This document shows, one piece after another, positions 48,912-60,654 of a stretch of 64,000 nt of DNA (within the stretch, counting starts at the first letter, position 1; each line of letters opens with the position of its first letter). The notes under the pieces were generated by a model. It saw nothing but the letters and a program-made list of their open reading frames with translations. It was not told where the DNA came from and ran no database searches. Where the stretch lies: the NCBI RefSeq assembly GCF_045679555.1, contig NC_092087.1:87396861-87460860 (forward strand), in the 5' to 3' direction. The position numbers and the translations under genes are program-made. The DNA is from Salvelinus alpinus. Taxonomy: Eukaryota > Chordata > Actinopteri > Salmoniformes > Salmonidae.

Positions 48912-49158
48912 CTAACTGTTGACCGACCTTCCCAGGTAGGTTCTCTCTCTTTGGGGACAGAGAGGGCCTAGGGGTGGAGGGGAGAGTGGAGATCCCATGG
49001 ATATATACCTTTTACGCCCGTGAGTGTTTTTGGGATAGAGCTCGGGGCAGGGGCAGTGGGGGGTAAATATGTGTCTCCCTTCTGTTAGGCCACACCCACA
49101 GGGAGTGTCACTAAATGACGTTGTCGAACAGATGCATGGACTGCATGATGTTCTAGTC
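48912..49158 (-). CDS. Candidate orphan terminal exon
   Basis: On the - strand a strong acceptor (long pyrimidine tract ending CTCCCGTCCAG, boundary at 49158/49159) precedes an 81-codon open frame to a stop at 48912-48914. AATAAA lies about 65 bp further on (48848-48843). The peptide is Cys-, Pro- and Ser-rich (CSPCICSTTSFSD, then TEGRHIFTPHCPCPELYP) with no domain I recognise. A second frame (LEHHAVHASVRQRHLVTL, ending after 22 codons) is also plausible. No upstream exon is evident. Could be an old gene fragment or chance. Confidence 0.25.
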
Positions 49159-49337
49159 CTGGACGGGAGGCAGGAAGGGACAAAAAGCACAAAGGATAAG
49201 AAGCCGTTGGAGAGGTTTAATAGAATAACAGAAGCAGGTCCTTAAAGTAACTGTCCAATGAAAATCTCACTTTTAAAACCTGATATTAAAGTACATATTA
49301 TACACTATATACTGTATGTATACACACATTAAAATAT

Positions 49338-50284
49338 CCTGTTATCCATATATAGTCTAATGTAGCCTGTTATCCATATATAGTTTATTGTAGCCTGTTA
49401 TCCATATATAGTCTAATGTAGCCTGTTATGCATATATAGTCTAATGTAGCCTGTTATCCATATATAGTCTAATGTAGCCTGTTATCCATATATAGTCTAA
49501 TGTAGCCTGTTATCTATATATAGTCTAATGTAGCCTGTTATCCATATATAGTCTAATGTAGCCTGTTATCTATATATAGTCTAATGTAGTCTGTTATCCA
49601 TATATAGTCTAATGTAGCCTGTTATCCATATATAGTCTAATGTAGCCTGTTATCTATATATAGTCTAATGTAGCCTGTTGTCCATATATAGTCTAATGTA
49701 GCCTGTTATACATATATAGACTAATGTAGCCTGTTATGCATATATAGTCTAATGTAGCCTGTTATCCATATATAGTCTAATGTAGCCTGTTGTCCATATA
49801 TAGTCTAATGTAGCCTGTTATCTATATATAGTCTAATGTAGCCTGTTGTCCATATATAGTCTAATGTAGCCTGTTGTCCATATATAGTCTAATGTAGCCT
49901 GTTATCTATATATAGTCTAATGTAGCCTGTTGTCCATATATAGTCTAATGTAGCCTGTTATGCATATATAGTCTAATGTAGCCTGTTATCCATATATAGT
50001 CTAATGTAGCCTGTTGTCCATATATAGACTAATGTAGCCTGTTATGCATATATAGTCTAATGTCGCCTGTTATCCATGTATAGTCTAATGCAGCCTGTTA
50101 TCCATATATAGTCTAATGTAGCCTGTTATCCATATATAGTCTAATGTAGCCTGTTGTCCATATATAGACTAATGTAGCCTGTTATGCATATATAGTCTAA
50201 TGTCGCCTGTTATCCATATATAGTCTAATGTAGCATGTTATCTATATATAGTCTAATGTAGCCTGTTGTCCATATATAGTCTAA
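49338..50284. repeat. 28-bp minisatellite, forward orientation
   Basis: About 34 units of 28 bp (TAGTCTAATGTAGCCTGTTA then TCCATATA), with TCC/TGC/TCT and TTA/TTG variants. The same unit appears inverted at 59200-59620. Confidence 0.97.
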
Positions 50285-50295
50285 GGACATACTTG

Positions 50296-50466
50296 CCGAC
50301 TAAACTCTCCCCTAACCTGGAACACGCTGGGCCAATTACCCACCGCCGGCTGGGTCTCCCGGTCGTGGCCGGCTGCAACAGAGTCTGGACTCGAACCAGG
50401 ATCTCTAGCTGCACAACTAGTAACTGTGATGCAGTGCCTTAGACCACCGCGCCACTCGGGAGACCT
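50296..50466 (-). mobile_element. tRNA-derived SINE, truncated
   Basis: On the - strand the head GTCTCCCGAGTGGCGCGG contains an A-box-like stretch (TGGCGCGGTGGTC) and a B box (GGTTCGAGTCC), followed by GCCGGCCACGACCGGGAGAC and GGGCCCAGC-type body. This is a SINE in the salmonid SlmI/OS-SINE style. The 3' tail is missing. Confidence 0.8.
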
Positions 50467-51297
50467 GGACCAAGTTTCTGTGTTTAATGATGATTTACTT
50501 TTTATTGCTGTCAGACATTATTCCACATTTTATATTACGTAATACCGTATTTTTCAGTGTCATGATATTGCTTGTTTTATTATTTAAAAAAATCATTATT
50601 ACATATTTAGATACATCAAAGATTTTTACATTTGCAGTTTTTACAGTGTGGTTCAGTGTCAATACAGGATAAACATCATATCAGCATCATGTAGTAAATA
50701 ATTTAAAAAAAATTGACAATAAAGACAATAAATACATGAATGAATTATTAATACGTTGATTCATGACTATTTCCACTTTGATGTTATTTCTGCCTATTGA
50801 ACACATGACGGCGCCATTGAACCACGTAGCCAATGAGTGTCTAGGCTAAAGGCTAGTCAGACCTGCTACATTACTTACTGTTTTAATATGTCAATCAGTT
50901 GTATTAATTCATAATAAAATACAGTTTAATTAAATCATATGTAGTGTCATTATTAATGTAATGTCATTATTCAGAAAGGCTATGAATAACGGTGTTATAA
51001 AAACCAAATACAGTTTTCGCAACATGTTTGGGGAATGAACACCACAACCACCAGCACTAGTGTTTCTCAAACCTCTCAGGAGGAACCCATCTATCCACTC
51101 TCCATATTGTAGCCACCAATGAAGAAATACAAGTAGCCTATGACATATAAGACAGACATTTCTTGTAAAGTCTCTCTCTCTCTCCTCATGAAGATGTTCA
51201 CACCTTTCTTAAAGCCCTTCACTGACGTGTTGGTTGCCAGGAAGAGACATCATGAAGACAGGAAGCCAGCTCTGCAGCACCTTTCAGCCCCTCAGTA
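50467..51297. other. AT-rich intergenic sequence
   Basis: No gene. A 61-codon frame at 50487-50672 is a hydrophobic AT-rich artefact. AGTGTTTCTCAAACCTC near 51058 resembles a hAT-type MITE end but is too diverged to call. Confidence 0.4.
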
Positions 51298-51388
51298 CAT
51301 CTAGTTGCTGTCAACCACAGAACTCACACCCTTCTGTTTCATTCTCTTCTTGGACAGTAAGCTCACCTCCCCTCTCTCTCCTCACACT
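51298..51388 (+). other. Candidate non-coding 5' exon, second receptor unit
   Basis: TCAACCACAGAACTCACAC and a pyrimidine-rich end at donor CACT|GTAAGT (51388/51389) parallel the candidate exon at 37225-37314. It could be the first exon of gene copy 2, with a 10-kb intron full of repeats, or a leftover of a lost third unit. Confidence 0.3.
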
Positions 51389-51435
51389 GTAAGTACGCTT
51401 GATGATGTCTATCTTTTCATTATTATTTGTTTCAT

Positions 51436-52582
51436 CAAACTTCTGTCTGGCATAACAATTCAAACTTCTGCCAAGCATGATAATTCAAACCTCTATCTGG
51501 CATGACAATTCAAATGTCTGCCAGGCATGACAATTTAAGCTTCTGTCAGGCATGACAATTCAAATTTCTGCCTGGCATGACAATTTAAGCTTCTGCCAGG
51601 CATGACATTTCAAACTTCTGCCTGGCATGACAATTCAAACCTCTGTCTGGCATGACCATTTAAGCTTCTGTCGGGTATGACAATTCAAACTTCTGCCTGG
51701 CATGACAATTCAAACTTCTGCCAAGCATGACAATTCAAACCTCTGTCTGGCATGACAATTCAAATGTCTACCAGGCATGACAATTTAAGCTTCTGCCAGG
51801 CATGACAATTCAAATTTCTGCCTGGCATGACAATTCAAACCTCTGTCTGGCATGACCATTTAAGCCTCTGTCGGGCATGACAATTCAAACTTCTGCCTGG
51901 CATGACAATTCAAACTTCTGCCTGGCATGACAATTCAAACCTCTGCCTGGCATGACAATTCAAACTTCTGCCTGGCATGACAATTCAAACTTCTGTCTGG
52001 CATGACAATTCAAATTTCTGCCTGGCATGACAATTCAAACTTCTGTCTGGCATGACAATTCAAACTTCTGCCTGGCATGACAATTCAAACTTCTGCCAGG
52101 CATGACAATTTAAGCTTCTGCCAGGCATGACATTTCAAATTCTGCCTGGCATGACAATTCAAACCTCTGTCTGGCATGACCATTTAAGCTTCTGTCGGGC
52201 ATGACAATTCAAACTTCTGCCTGGCATGACAATTCAAACTTCTGCCTGGCATGACAATTCAAACCTCTGCCTGGCATGACAATTCAAACTTCTGCCTGGC
52301 CTGACAATTCAAATTTCTGCCTGGCATGACAATTCAAACTTCTGTCTGGCATGACAATTCAAATATCTGCCTGGCATGACAATTCAAACTTCTGTCTGGC
52401 ATGACAATTCAAATTTCTGCCTGGCATGACAATTCAAACTTCTGTCTGGCATGACAATTCAAACTTCTGTCTGGCATGACAATTCAAACTTCTGCCAGGC
52501 ATGACAATTCAAACTTCTGCCAGGCATGACAATTCAAACCTCTGTCTGGCATGACAATTCAAAATTTTGTTGGGCATGACAA
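51436..52582. repeat. 25-bp minisatellite (ATGACAATTCAAACTTCTG)
   Basis: About 46 units of 25 bp of the form CTGGCATGACAATTCAAACT plus TCTGC, with TTTAAGC and CCAGG variants. Higher-order patterns recur (for example CATGACCATTTAAGC units). It starts 48 bp after the donor of the candidate 5' exon. Confidence 0.96.
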
Positions 52583-52600
52583 TGTTTTTATATTGCTGTT

Positions 52601-52796
52601 TTGTTTGTCTGTTAGCCTAGACATACATAATGTAGACCTACATATAGTGTGTTTGTCTGTTAGCCTAGACATACATAATGTAGACCTACATAGAGTTTGT
52701 TTGTCTGTTAACCTAGACATACATAATGTAGACCTACACACCGTTTGTTTGTCTGTTAGCCTAGACATACATAATGTAGACCTACATACAGAATTA
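52601..52796. repeat. 48-bp tandem repeat, four copies
   Basis: Unit TTTGTTTGTCTGTTAGCCTA plus GACATACATAATGTAGACCT. Open frames on both strands are due to the length being a multiple of three. Confidence 0.95.
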
Positions 52797-53133
52797 GAGT
52801 GTGAATGAATTATGTTTTGCATGTGAATCTCTTTGTGAGATATCTGGATGGTGTTTAATGTATCTTGGGTTAATATTTTAAATCTATTCTTAAGCGCAGA
52901 AAAATGCTGACTTCTGTGACAGCATGACCAGCGATATTGAGGGCTGTCTCCATTTTAAAGTAGTTAATTTCCTCATAAATTTAATGAGTTCAATGACGTG
53001 GTTTCAAGTATAAGACTTTACGTGCTATTTTGAGGCTCTGAAACCAATAGATTGTTGGGGAGACTTGAACATGGCCTAAAGTAAGTGTGAAAGTAGGAGA
53101 AAGAGTGATTGAGTGGATGCTTCCTAAGAGCTC
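52797..53133. other. Intergenic, no gene seen
   Basis: Low-copy sequence between two tandem arrays; nothing recognised. Confidence 0.4.
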
Positions 53134-54405
53134 TAGGAGTAGTATTAACATGAGACACAGTGACGGTGGGTTGTGTTTAGGAGTAGTATTAACATGAGAC
53201 ACAGTGATGGTGGGTTGTGTTTAGGAGTAGTATTAACATGAGACACAGTGATGGTGGGTTGTGTTTAGGAGTAGTATTAACATGAGACACAGTGATGGTG
53301 GGTTGTGTTTAGGAGTAGTATTAACATGAGACACAGTGATGGTGGGTTGTGTTTAGTAGTAGTATTAACATGAGACACAGTGATGGTGGGTTGTGTTTAG
53401 GAGTAGTATTAACATGAGACAGTGATGGTGGGTTGTGTTTAGGAGTAGTATTAACATGAGACACAGTGATGGTGGGTTGTGTTTAGTAGTAGTATTAACA
53501 TGAGACACAGTGATGGTGGGTTGTGTTTAGGAGTAGTATTAACATGAGACACAGTGATGGTGGGTTGTGTTTAGGAGTAGTATTAACATGAGACACAGTG
53601 ATGGTGGGTTGTGTTTAGGAGTAGTATTAACATGAGACACAGTGATGGTGGGTTGTGTTTAGGAGTAGTATTAACATGAGACACAGTGATGGTGGGTTGT
53701 GTTTAGGAGTAGTATTAACATGAGACACAGTGATGGTGGGTTGTGTTTAGGAGTAGTATTAACATGAGACACAGTGGTGGTGGGTTGTGTTTAGGAGTAG
53801 TATTAACATGAGACACAGTGATGGTGGGTTGTGTTTAGGAGTAGTATTAACATGAGACACAGTGATGATGGGTTGTGTTTAGGAGTAGTATTAACATGAG
53901 ACACAGTGATGGTGGGTTGTGTTTAGGAGTAGTATTAACATGAGACACGGTGATGGTGGGTTGTGTTTAGGAGTAGTATTGACATGAGACACAGTGATGG
54001 TGGGTTGTGTTTAGGAGTAGTATTAACATGAGACACAGTGATGGTGGGTTGTGTTTAGGAGTAGTATTGACATGAGACACAGTGATGGTGGGTTGTGTTT
54101 AGGAGTAGTATTAACATGAGACACAGTGATGGTGGGTTGTGTTTAGGAGTAGTATTAACATGAGACACAGTGATGGTGGGTTGTGTTTAGGAGTAGTATT
54201 GACATGAGACACAGTGATGGTGGGTTGTGTTTAGGAGTAGTATTAACATGAGACACAGTGATGGTGGGTTGTGTTTAGGAGTAGTATTGACATGAGACAC
54301 AGTGATGGTGGGTTGTGTTTAGGAGTAGTATTAACATGAGACACAGTGATGGTGGGTTGTGTTTAGGAGTAGTATTAACATGAGACACAGTGATGGTGGG
54401 TTGTG
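53134..54405. repeat. 44-bp minisatellite
   Basis: About 29 very homogeneous units of 44 bp (GTTTAGGAGTAGTATTAACA plus TGAGACACAGTGATGGTGGG). A few carry GTAGTAG or TTGACATG variants; one lacks four bases. Confidence 0.97.
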
Positions 54406-54530
54406 GTTTCGTTGGTTTAGATGCACACACTGACTGTCAATATCCTGTTCTGCTTTCCTGTCTGTCCTCTAACAGGCCTCCTGAATCATATCAGAAATCT
54501 ATATATGCACATTAGACTATACAAAATATG

Positions 54531-54700
54531 GTTCTTTGTAGCTCAGTTGGTAGAGCATGGCACCAGCAACGTAATAGACACAGTGAGAAACATTAGACTA
54601 TACAGAATATTGTCCTCTGTAGCTCAGTTGGTAGAACATGGCACCTGCAGTGTTATGGGTTTGGTTCCCGGGACCACCCATAGGTAAAATATATGCACAA
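54531..54700 (+). mobile_element. tRNA-derived SINE heads, two in tandem
   Basis: Two copies of GTAGCTCAGTTGGTAGA followed by CATGGCACC (54538 and 54617), a tRNA-type A box. The second has a weakened B-box region (GGTTTGGTTCCCGG) and then GGACCACCCATA...TATATGCACA, as in tRNA-Lys-derived salmonid SINEs of the HpaI/SmaI type. The first copy is cut short. Not a functional tRNA. Confidence 0.75.
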
Positions 54701-54837
54701 AGACTGTGCATTTCTTTTGATAACTAAATGGCATTATTTATGGACAGCAGACTACAATAGACCACACAGTCAGTACAGCAGGCTATGGTGATGTTCAATC
54801 ATGCCTTTCCTAGATACAGCCTCTACCAGTACTGTAC

Positions 54838-54950
54838 AACAGAGGAGGCTGGTATACAGGAGGACGGGCTCATTATAATGGCTGGAATGACGGGAACATC
54901 ATTCATTTTATTCCTATTACTTCCCAAATAAATCAGGACATCATATGAGG
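54838..54950. mobile_element. MITE fragment (GAGGAGGCTGG arm)
   Basis: GAGGAGGCTGGTATACAGGA followed by GGACGGGCTCATTATAATGG and CTGGAATG match one arm of a common salmonid palindromic element as I recognise it. The second arm is absent. Confidence 0.45.
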
Positions 54951-54957
54951 ACTGGAG

Positions 54958-55289
54958 GCTGCAGTAATGTTGAGATGCCAGTAGGAGAGCTCTAGTCTAG
55001 AACACTGCAGTAATGTTGAGATGCCAGTAGGGAGAACTCTAGTCTAGAACACTGCAGTAATGTTGAGATGTCAGTAGGGAGATCTCTAGTCTAGAACACT
55101 GCAGTAATGTTGAGATGCCAGTAGGGAGAGCTCTAGTCTAGAACACTGCAGTAATGTTGAGATGCCAGTAGGGAGAGCTCTAGTCTAGAACACTGCAGTA
55201 ATGTTGAGATGCCAGTAGGGAGAACTCTAGTCTAGAACACTGCAGTAATGTTGAGATGCCAGTAGGTGGAGCTCTAGTCTAGAACACTG
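54958..55289. repeat. 47-bp minisatellite, copy 2 of 3
   Basis: About seven units, same monomer as at 36508. The flank after it (GAAACCTTCATCAGCACTTT) matches the flank at 36791. Confidence 0.95.
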
Positions 55290-55389
55290 AAACCTTCATC
55301 AGCACTTTGATGCAGATGACGAGGAGTGATGGTAACGGGTCAGATTTTAATTATTTAAAAAATATGGGCCCACTCCTTAGAATAATAAG

Positions 55390-55490
55390 AAATGCAACCC
55401 TTTTCTGACATACTGTTAATGCATGTCAATGTCTTAACATCCTGACTAGGCTACTTTTTAAATTCTTCAACCACAGTACTCACTTACAAA
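55390..55490 (+). other. Receptor-locus fragment truncated by LINE
   Basis: CCCTTTTCTGACATACTGTT through CTTCAACCACAGTACTCAC repeats the region at 37170-37270 and stops where the LINE tail begins at about 55491. This is a third copy of the segment holding the candidate 5' exon. Confidence 0.6.
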
Positions 55491-58400
55491 TCAAATCAAA
55501 CGTTATTAGTCACATGCGCCGAATACAACAGGTGTAGTAGACCTTACAGTGAAATTCTTACTTACAAGCCCCTAACCAACAGTTCAGTTTCAAAAAAATA
55601 CAGATGAGAATGAGATAGAAGTAACAAGTAATTAAAGAGCAGCAGTAAAAAATAACAATATATACAGGGGGGTGCCGGTACGGAGTCAATGTGCGGGGGC
55701 ACTGGTTAGCTGAGTTAGTATGAACATGTAGGTAGAGTTATTAAAGTGACTATGCATAGATGACAACAGAGAGTGGCAGTGATGTGGAGAGGGGGGGGGG
55801 GTGTCAACGCAAATAGTCTGGGTAGCCATTTGACTTGATGTTCAGGAGTCTTATGGCTTGGGGGTAGACGCTGTCTACGGACCCCCCATCCCGGATCCAG
55901 GATCATCCTCATCAAAAAAGCTGACTAGCATAGCCTAGCCTAGCGCGACAGGGATATCATATAATATAATTTCATGAAATCACAAGTCCAATACAGCAAA
56001 TGAAAGATAAACATCTTGTGAATCCAGCCATCATTTCCGATTTTTAAAATGTTTTACAGCGACAACACAATATATATTTATGTTAGCGCACCACAATAGC
56101 CAAACACACAACGCCATGTTTCCACCGCAAAGGTAGCTTTCACAAAACCCACAAATAGAGATAAAATTAATCACTAACCTTTGAACAACTTCATTCGGTC
56201 TCACATCAAAAGCTCTCATTCGGTCTCACATCAAGCTCGACACCCATTCAACATTCTACTGCCTGTTGACATCTAGTGGAAGGCGTATGAAGTGCATACA
56301 GATCCATAAATATAAGGCAATTGAATAGGCAAGCCCTGACACAGAGCCCCATTTTCAGAATTTTCACTTCCTGGTTGGAAGTTTGCTGCCAAATGAGTTC
56401 TGTTTTACTCACAGATATAATTCAAACAGTTTTAGAAACTTCAGAGTGTTTTCTATCCAATAGTAATAATAATATGCATATTGTATGATCTAGAACAGAG
56501 TACGAGGCCGTTTAATTTGGGCACGATTTTTTCCCAAAGTAAAAACAGCGCCCCCTATTTCCAAGAGAAGCCTCTTGGACCTAGACTTGGCGCTCCAGTA
56601 CCGCTTGCCATACCAGGCAGTGATGCAACCAGTCAGGATGCTCTCTGTGATGCAGCTGTAGAACCTTTTGAGAATCTGAGGACCCATGTCAAATCTTTTC
56701 AGTCTCTTGAGGGGGAATGGGTTCTGTCGTGCCCGCTTCACGACTGTCTTGGTGTGCTTGGACCATGTTAGTTGGTTGATGATGTGGACACCAAGGAATT
56801 TGAAGTTCCACTGCAGCCCTGTCGATGAGAATGGGGGCGTGCTCGGTCCTCTTTTTCCGGTAGTCCACAATTATCTTCTTTGTCTTGATCACGGTGAGGG
56901 AGAGGTTGTTGTCCTGGCACCACACTGCCAGGTATCTGACCTCCTCCCTATACGCTGTCTCGTTGTTGTAGGTAATCAGGCCTACCATTGTTGTGTCATC
57001 GGCAAATTGAATGATGGTGTTGGAGTCGTACCTGGCCGTGCAGTCATAAGTGAACAGGGAGTACAGGAGGGGGCTCAGATTGCACCCGAGGGGCCCCTTT
57101 GATGAGGATCAGCGTGGCGGATGTGTTGTTACCCACCCTTACCACCTGGGGGGGGCGGCCCGTCAGAAAGTCCAGGATCCAGTTGCAGAGGTAGGTGTTA
57201 AGTCCCAGGGTCCTTAGCTTATTGATGACCTTTGAGGGCACTATGGTGTTGAACGCTGAGCTGTAGTCAACTAATAGCATTCTCACATAGGTGTTCCTTT
57301 GTCCAGGTGGGAAAGGGGAGTGTGGAGGTCAATAGAGATTGCATCATCTCTGGATCTTTTGGGGCGGTATGCAAATTAAGTTGGTCTAGGGTTTCTGGGA
57401 TGATGGTATTGATGTGAGCCATGACCAGACTTTCAAAGCACTTCATGGCTACAGGCGTGAGTGCTACGGGTCGGTAGTCATTTAGGCAGGTTACCTTAGT
57501 GTTCTTGGGCACAGGCACATGGTGGTCTGCTTAAAACATGTTGGTATTAGACTCGGACAGGGAAAGGTTGAAATTGTCAGTGAAGACACTTGCCAGTTGG
57601 TCAGCGCATGCTCAGAGTACACGTCCTGTTAATCCGTCTGACCCTGCGGCCTTGTGAATGTTGACCTGTTTAAAGGTTTTTCTCACATCGGCTACGGAGA
57701 GCGTGATCACACAATCGTCTGGAACAGCTGATGCTTTCATGCATGTTTCAGTATTACTTGCCTCGAAGCGAGCATAGAAGTTATTTAGCTCTCTGGTAGG
57801 CTTGTGTAACTGAGCAGCTCTCCGTTGTGCTTCCCTTTGCAATCTGTAATGGTTTGCAAGCCCTGCCACATGCTGCGAGTGTCGGAGCCGGTGTAGTACG
57901 ACTCGATCTAAGTCCTGTATTGAAGCTTTGCCTGTTTGATGGTTCGTCGGATGGCATAGCGGGAGTTCTTATATGCTTGCGGGATAGAGTCCAGTTCCCT
58001 AAAGGCGGCAGCTTTAGCCTTTAGCTCAGAGTGTATGCTGCCTGTAATCCATGGCTTCTGGTTGGGGTATGTACGTACGGTCACTGTGGGGACGACGTCA
58101 TCGATACACTAATTGATGAAGCCAATGACAGATGTGGTGTACTCCTCAATGCCATTGGAGGAATCCCGGAACATAATCCAGTCTGTGCTAGCAAAACAGT
58201 CCTGTAGCTTAGCATCTGCTTCATCTGACAACTTTTTTATTGATCTAGTCACTGGTCGTTCCTGATTTAATTTTTCCTTGTAAGTAGGAATCAGGAGGAT
58301 GTAATTATGGTCCGATTTGCCAAATGGAGGGCGAGGGAGAGCTTTGTATGCGTCTCTGTGTGTGGAGTATATGTGGTCCAGAGTTATTTTCCCTCTGGTT

Positions 58401-59030
58401 GCACATTTAACATGCTGATAGAAATTTGGTAAAACTGATTTAAGTTTCCCTTTGTTAAAGTCCCCAACTACGAGGAGTGCCGCCTAGGAGCGTTTTCTTG
58501 TTTGCTTATGGTGGAATACCGCTCATTCAATGCTGTCTTAGTGCCAACCTCTGTCTGAGGTGGTATGTAAACAGCTATGAAGAATACAGATGAGAACTCT
58601 CTTGGTAGGTAGTGTGGTCTACAGCTTATCATGATATACTCAAACGAAGAATAGCCCGAGAATTCCTTAGATAAAGTGCACCAGCTGTTATTTACAAAAA
58701 TACATAGTCCGTCGCCCCTTGTCTTCACTGATGCTCCTGTTCTATCCTGCCGGTACATCGTTTAACCAGCCAGCTGTATGTTGATATTGTCGTCATTCAG
58801 CCACGACTCCGTGAAGCATAAGATGTTACAGTTTTAAATATCCCGTTGGTAGTTTAATCTTCCCCGTAACTCGTCTATTTCATTGTCCAATGATTGCATG
58901 TTTGCTAGCAGAATTGAGGGTAGTGGCGGTTTATTCGATTGCCTACGAATCCTCAGAAGGCAGCCCGCTCTCCGGCCTCTCTTTCTCCGCCTCCTCTTCA
59001 TGCAGATCACGGGGGTCGGGCCTGTTTCTG
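55491..59030 (-). mobile_element. Rex1-like LINE, degenerate, with nested insertion
   Basis: A near-full-length LINE on the - strand. Its 3' end (AAATCAAATCAAACGTTATT on +) is at the left; the endonuclease part is at 58468-58880. Reverse transcriptase pieces: [20 protein letters not shown] (block A), [23 protein letters not shown] (block C, near 56985-57015), [33 protein letters not shown]. Multiple frameshifts and stops. A piggyBac-like element interrupts it at 55878-56570. It is a different family from the LINE at 300-3352. Confidence 0.88.
55878..56570 (-). mobile_element. Internally deleted piggyBac-like element nested in LINE
   Basis: On the - strand it starts CTCTTGGAAATAGGGGGCGC and continues TTTTTACTTTGGG, AAACGGCCTCGTACTC, ATTATTATTACTATTGGATA and GATTCACAAGATGTTTATCT. 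All match the element at 12261-13732, with about 750 bp of the interior missing. Flanking TTAA is no longer clear, so it is older than the copy in the minisatellite. Confidence 0.75.
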
Positions 59031-59199
59031 TTTCTCTGCACTGCCAGTAAGTGTTGTTGGTTTAGATTAACTGACTCAGCATCACCTTCCTGTCATCCAT
59101 AGACCTCTACAGTCTGAACCATATCAGAGTTCTTTATATGGACATTTTACTGTATGTATTTCATTAGCACTTTATATTCACAGAATAGAATATGAACAA
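59031..59199. other. Short intergenic remnant
   Basis: GGTTTAGATTAACTGACTC and CTGAACCATATCAGAG resemble 54414-54500, another sign of segment duplication. No gene. Confidence 0.4.
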
Positions 59200-59620
59200 C
59201 ATTCTACATTAGACTATATCTGGACAACAGGCTATATTAGACTAGAAATGGATAACAGTCTACAATAGACTATATATGGATATCAGGCTACATTAGACTA
59301 TATATGGATATCAGGCTACATTAGACTACATATGGATAACAGGCTACATTACATATGGATAGCAGGCTAAATTAGACTACATATGGATAGCACGCTACAT
59401 TACACTACATATGGATAACAGGCTACATTAGACTATATTTGATAACAGGCTACATTACACTACATATGGATAACAGGCTACACTAGACTATATATGATAA
59501 CAGGCTACATTAGACTATATATGGATAACAGGCTACATTAGACTATATATGGATAACAGGCTACATTAGACTATAAATGAATAACAGGCTACATTAGACT
59601 ATACAGTATATGGACAGCAG
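59200..59620. repeat. 28-bp minisatellite, inverted copy
   Basis: About 14 diverged units of GGCTACATTAGACTATATAT plus GGATAACA, the reverse complement of the array at 49338-50284. Confidence 0.93.
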
Positions 59621-59784
59621 GAGTCAATACAGCAGATTATGGTGATACTGATGTCTCTGCTAACTAATGCTACTACCAGTACTGTACACAAGGGTCTACA
59701 GTGTAACATATGATAGTGGCATGTTGTACTACTACAGACATCAGTGTTTGTGTGATTAAATATGACTTAGTCAAGTAGCCAGTG

Positions 59785-59872
59785 TTGTGTTTCACCATTA
59801 TATCTGATGTATTGTCAGTTTGTAATGTTGTTATTAGTCCAACATTATTGAGGACATTATTATTAGGATGGT
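59785..59872. other. Duplicated locus sequence before 47-bp array
   Basis: Matches 36430-36507 nearly base for base (ATCTGATGTATTGTCAGTTT and so on). Confidence 0.7.
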
Positions 59873-60062
59873 GCAGTAATGTTGAGATGCCAGTAGGGAG
59901 AACTCTAGTCCAGAACACTGCAGTAATGTTGAGATGCCAGTAGGGAGAACTCTAGTCTAGAACACTGCAGTAATGTTGAGATGCCAGTAGGGAGAACTCT
60001 CGTCTAGAACACTGCAGTAATGTTGAGATGCCAGTAGGGAGAGCTCTAGTCTAGAACACTGG
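59873..60062. repeat. 47-bp minisatellite, copy 3 of 3
   Basis: Four units of the same monomer as at 36508 and 54958. Confidence 0.95.
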
Positions 60063-60650
60063 AACCTTCAGTACCACTTTTACACACTTCTGATGTGAGT
60101 GAAACAGTTGATTTAGCTGACAGCCCTTCAGGACCAGACTGAAGGGCTGAACAGACATGTACTAGTCCACTGAACAGACATGTACTAGTCTACTGTGTAG
60201 GATGTGTGTTTTAACTTTTCTACATCCATAACCAGCTCTCTAGACTTTGATACAGACTCCATGGGCATTTTGGGACTTCGAGATGCTGTGTGTGTGTGTG
60301 TGTGTGACTTGCTGTTTATCCTCACAGCTTGGGGATAGGCGCTATCATTTAACCTGGTGTTCAGTCTTCAGGCTGCTGTACAGCTTGACGGACCATAGAG
60401 GATTGAACATTTATCCTCCTATATTTGGGGTTCTGAGAATAAAACAGCTTCAGAACAATCAATGTAGAAATATGTGTTTACAGTTCTACAGATCTGTTCA
60501 ATAAGTTGTTGTTGGTGATGATGACTTTATTGTATCCATTAGTAATTTATTACTGCATCATACGACATGTCATCTTAAATAGAGAGATGTAGACAGACAT
60601 GCAACACGTCACACACATTACATACATAGTGCAATAGACTTACAGACAGA
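60063..60650 (+). promoter_or_regulatory. Upstream region of receptor copy 2, conserved with copy 1
   Basis: Parallels 37600-37740 and 39555-39950, lacking the Tc1 remnant and solo LTR found in copy 1. Includes a short (TG)n at 60286-60306. Confidence 0.45.
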
Positions 60651-60654
60651 CAGT

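Noticed and set aside
49338..50284. Origin or promoter signal in TATATA-rich units
   Set aside because: The TATA strings are part of a 28-bp tandem repeat with no other promoter feature.
54538..54680. tRNA genes
   Set aside because: Only the A-box half is good. The B box and acceptor stem do not fit, and the SINE-like continuation shows a retroposed origin.
56490..57869. Several separate genes on the - strand
   Set aside because: All are consecutive pieces of one frameshifted Rex1-like LINE reverse transcriptase.
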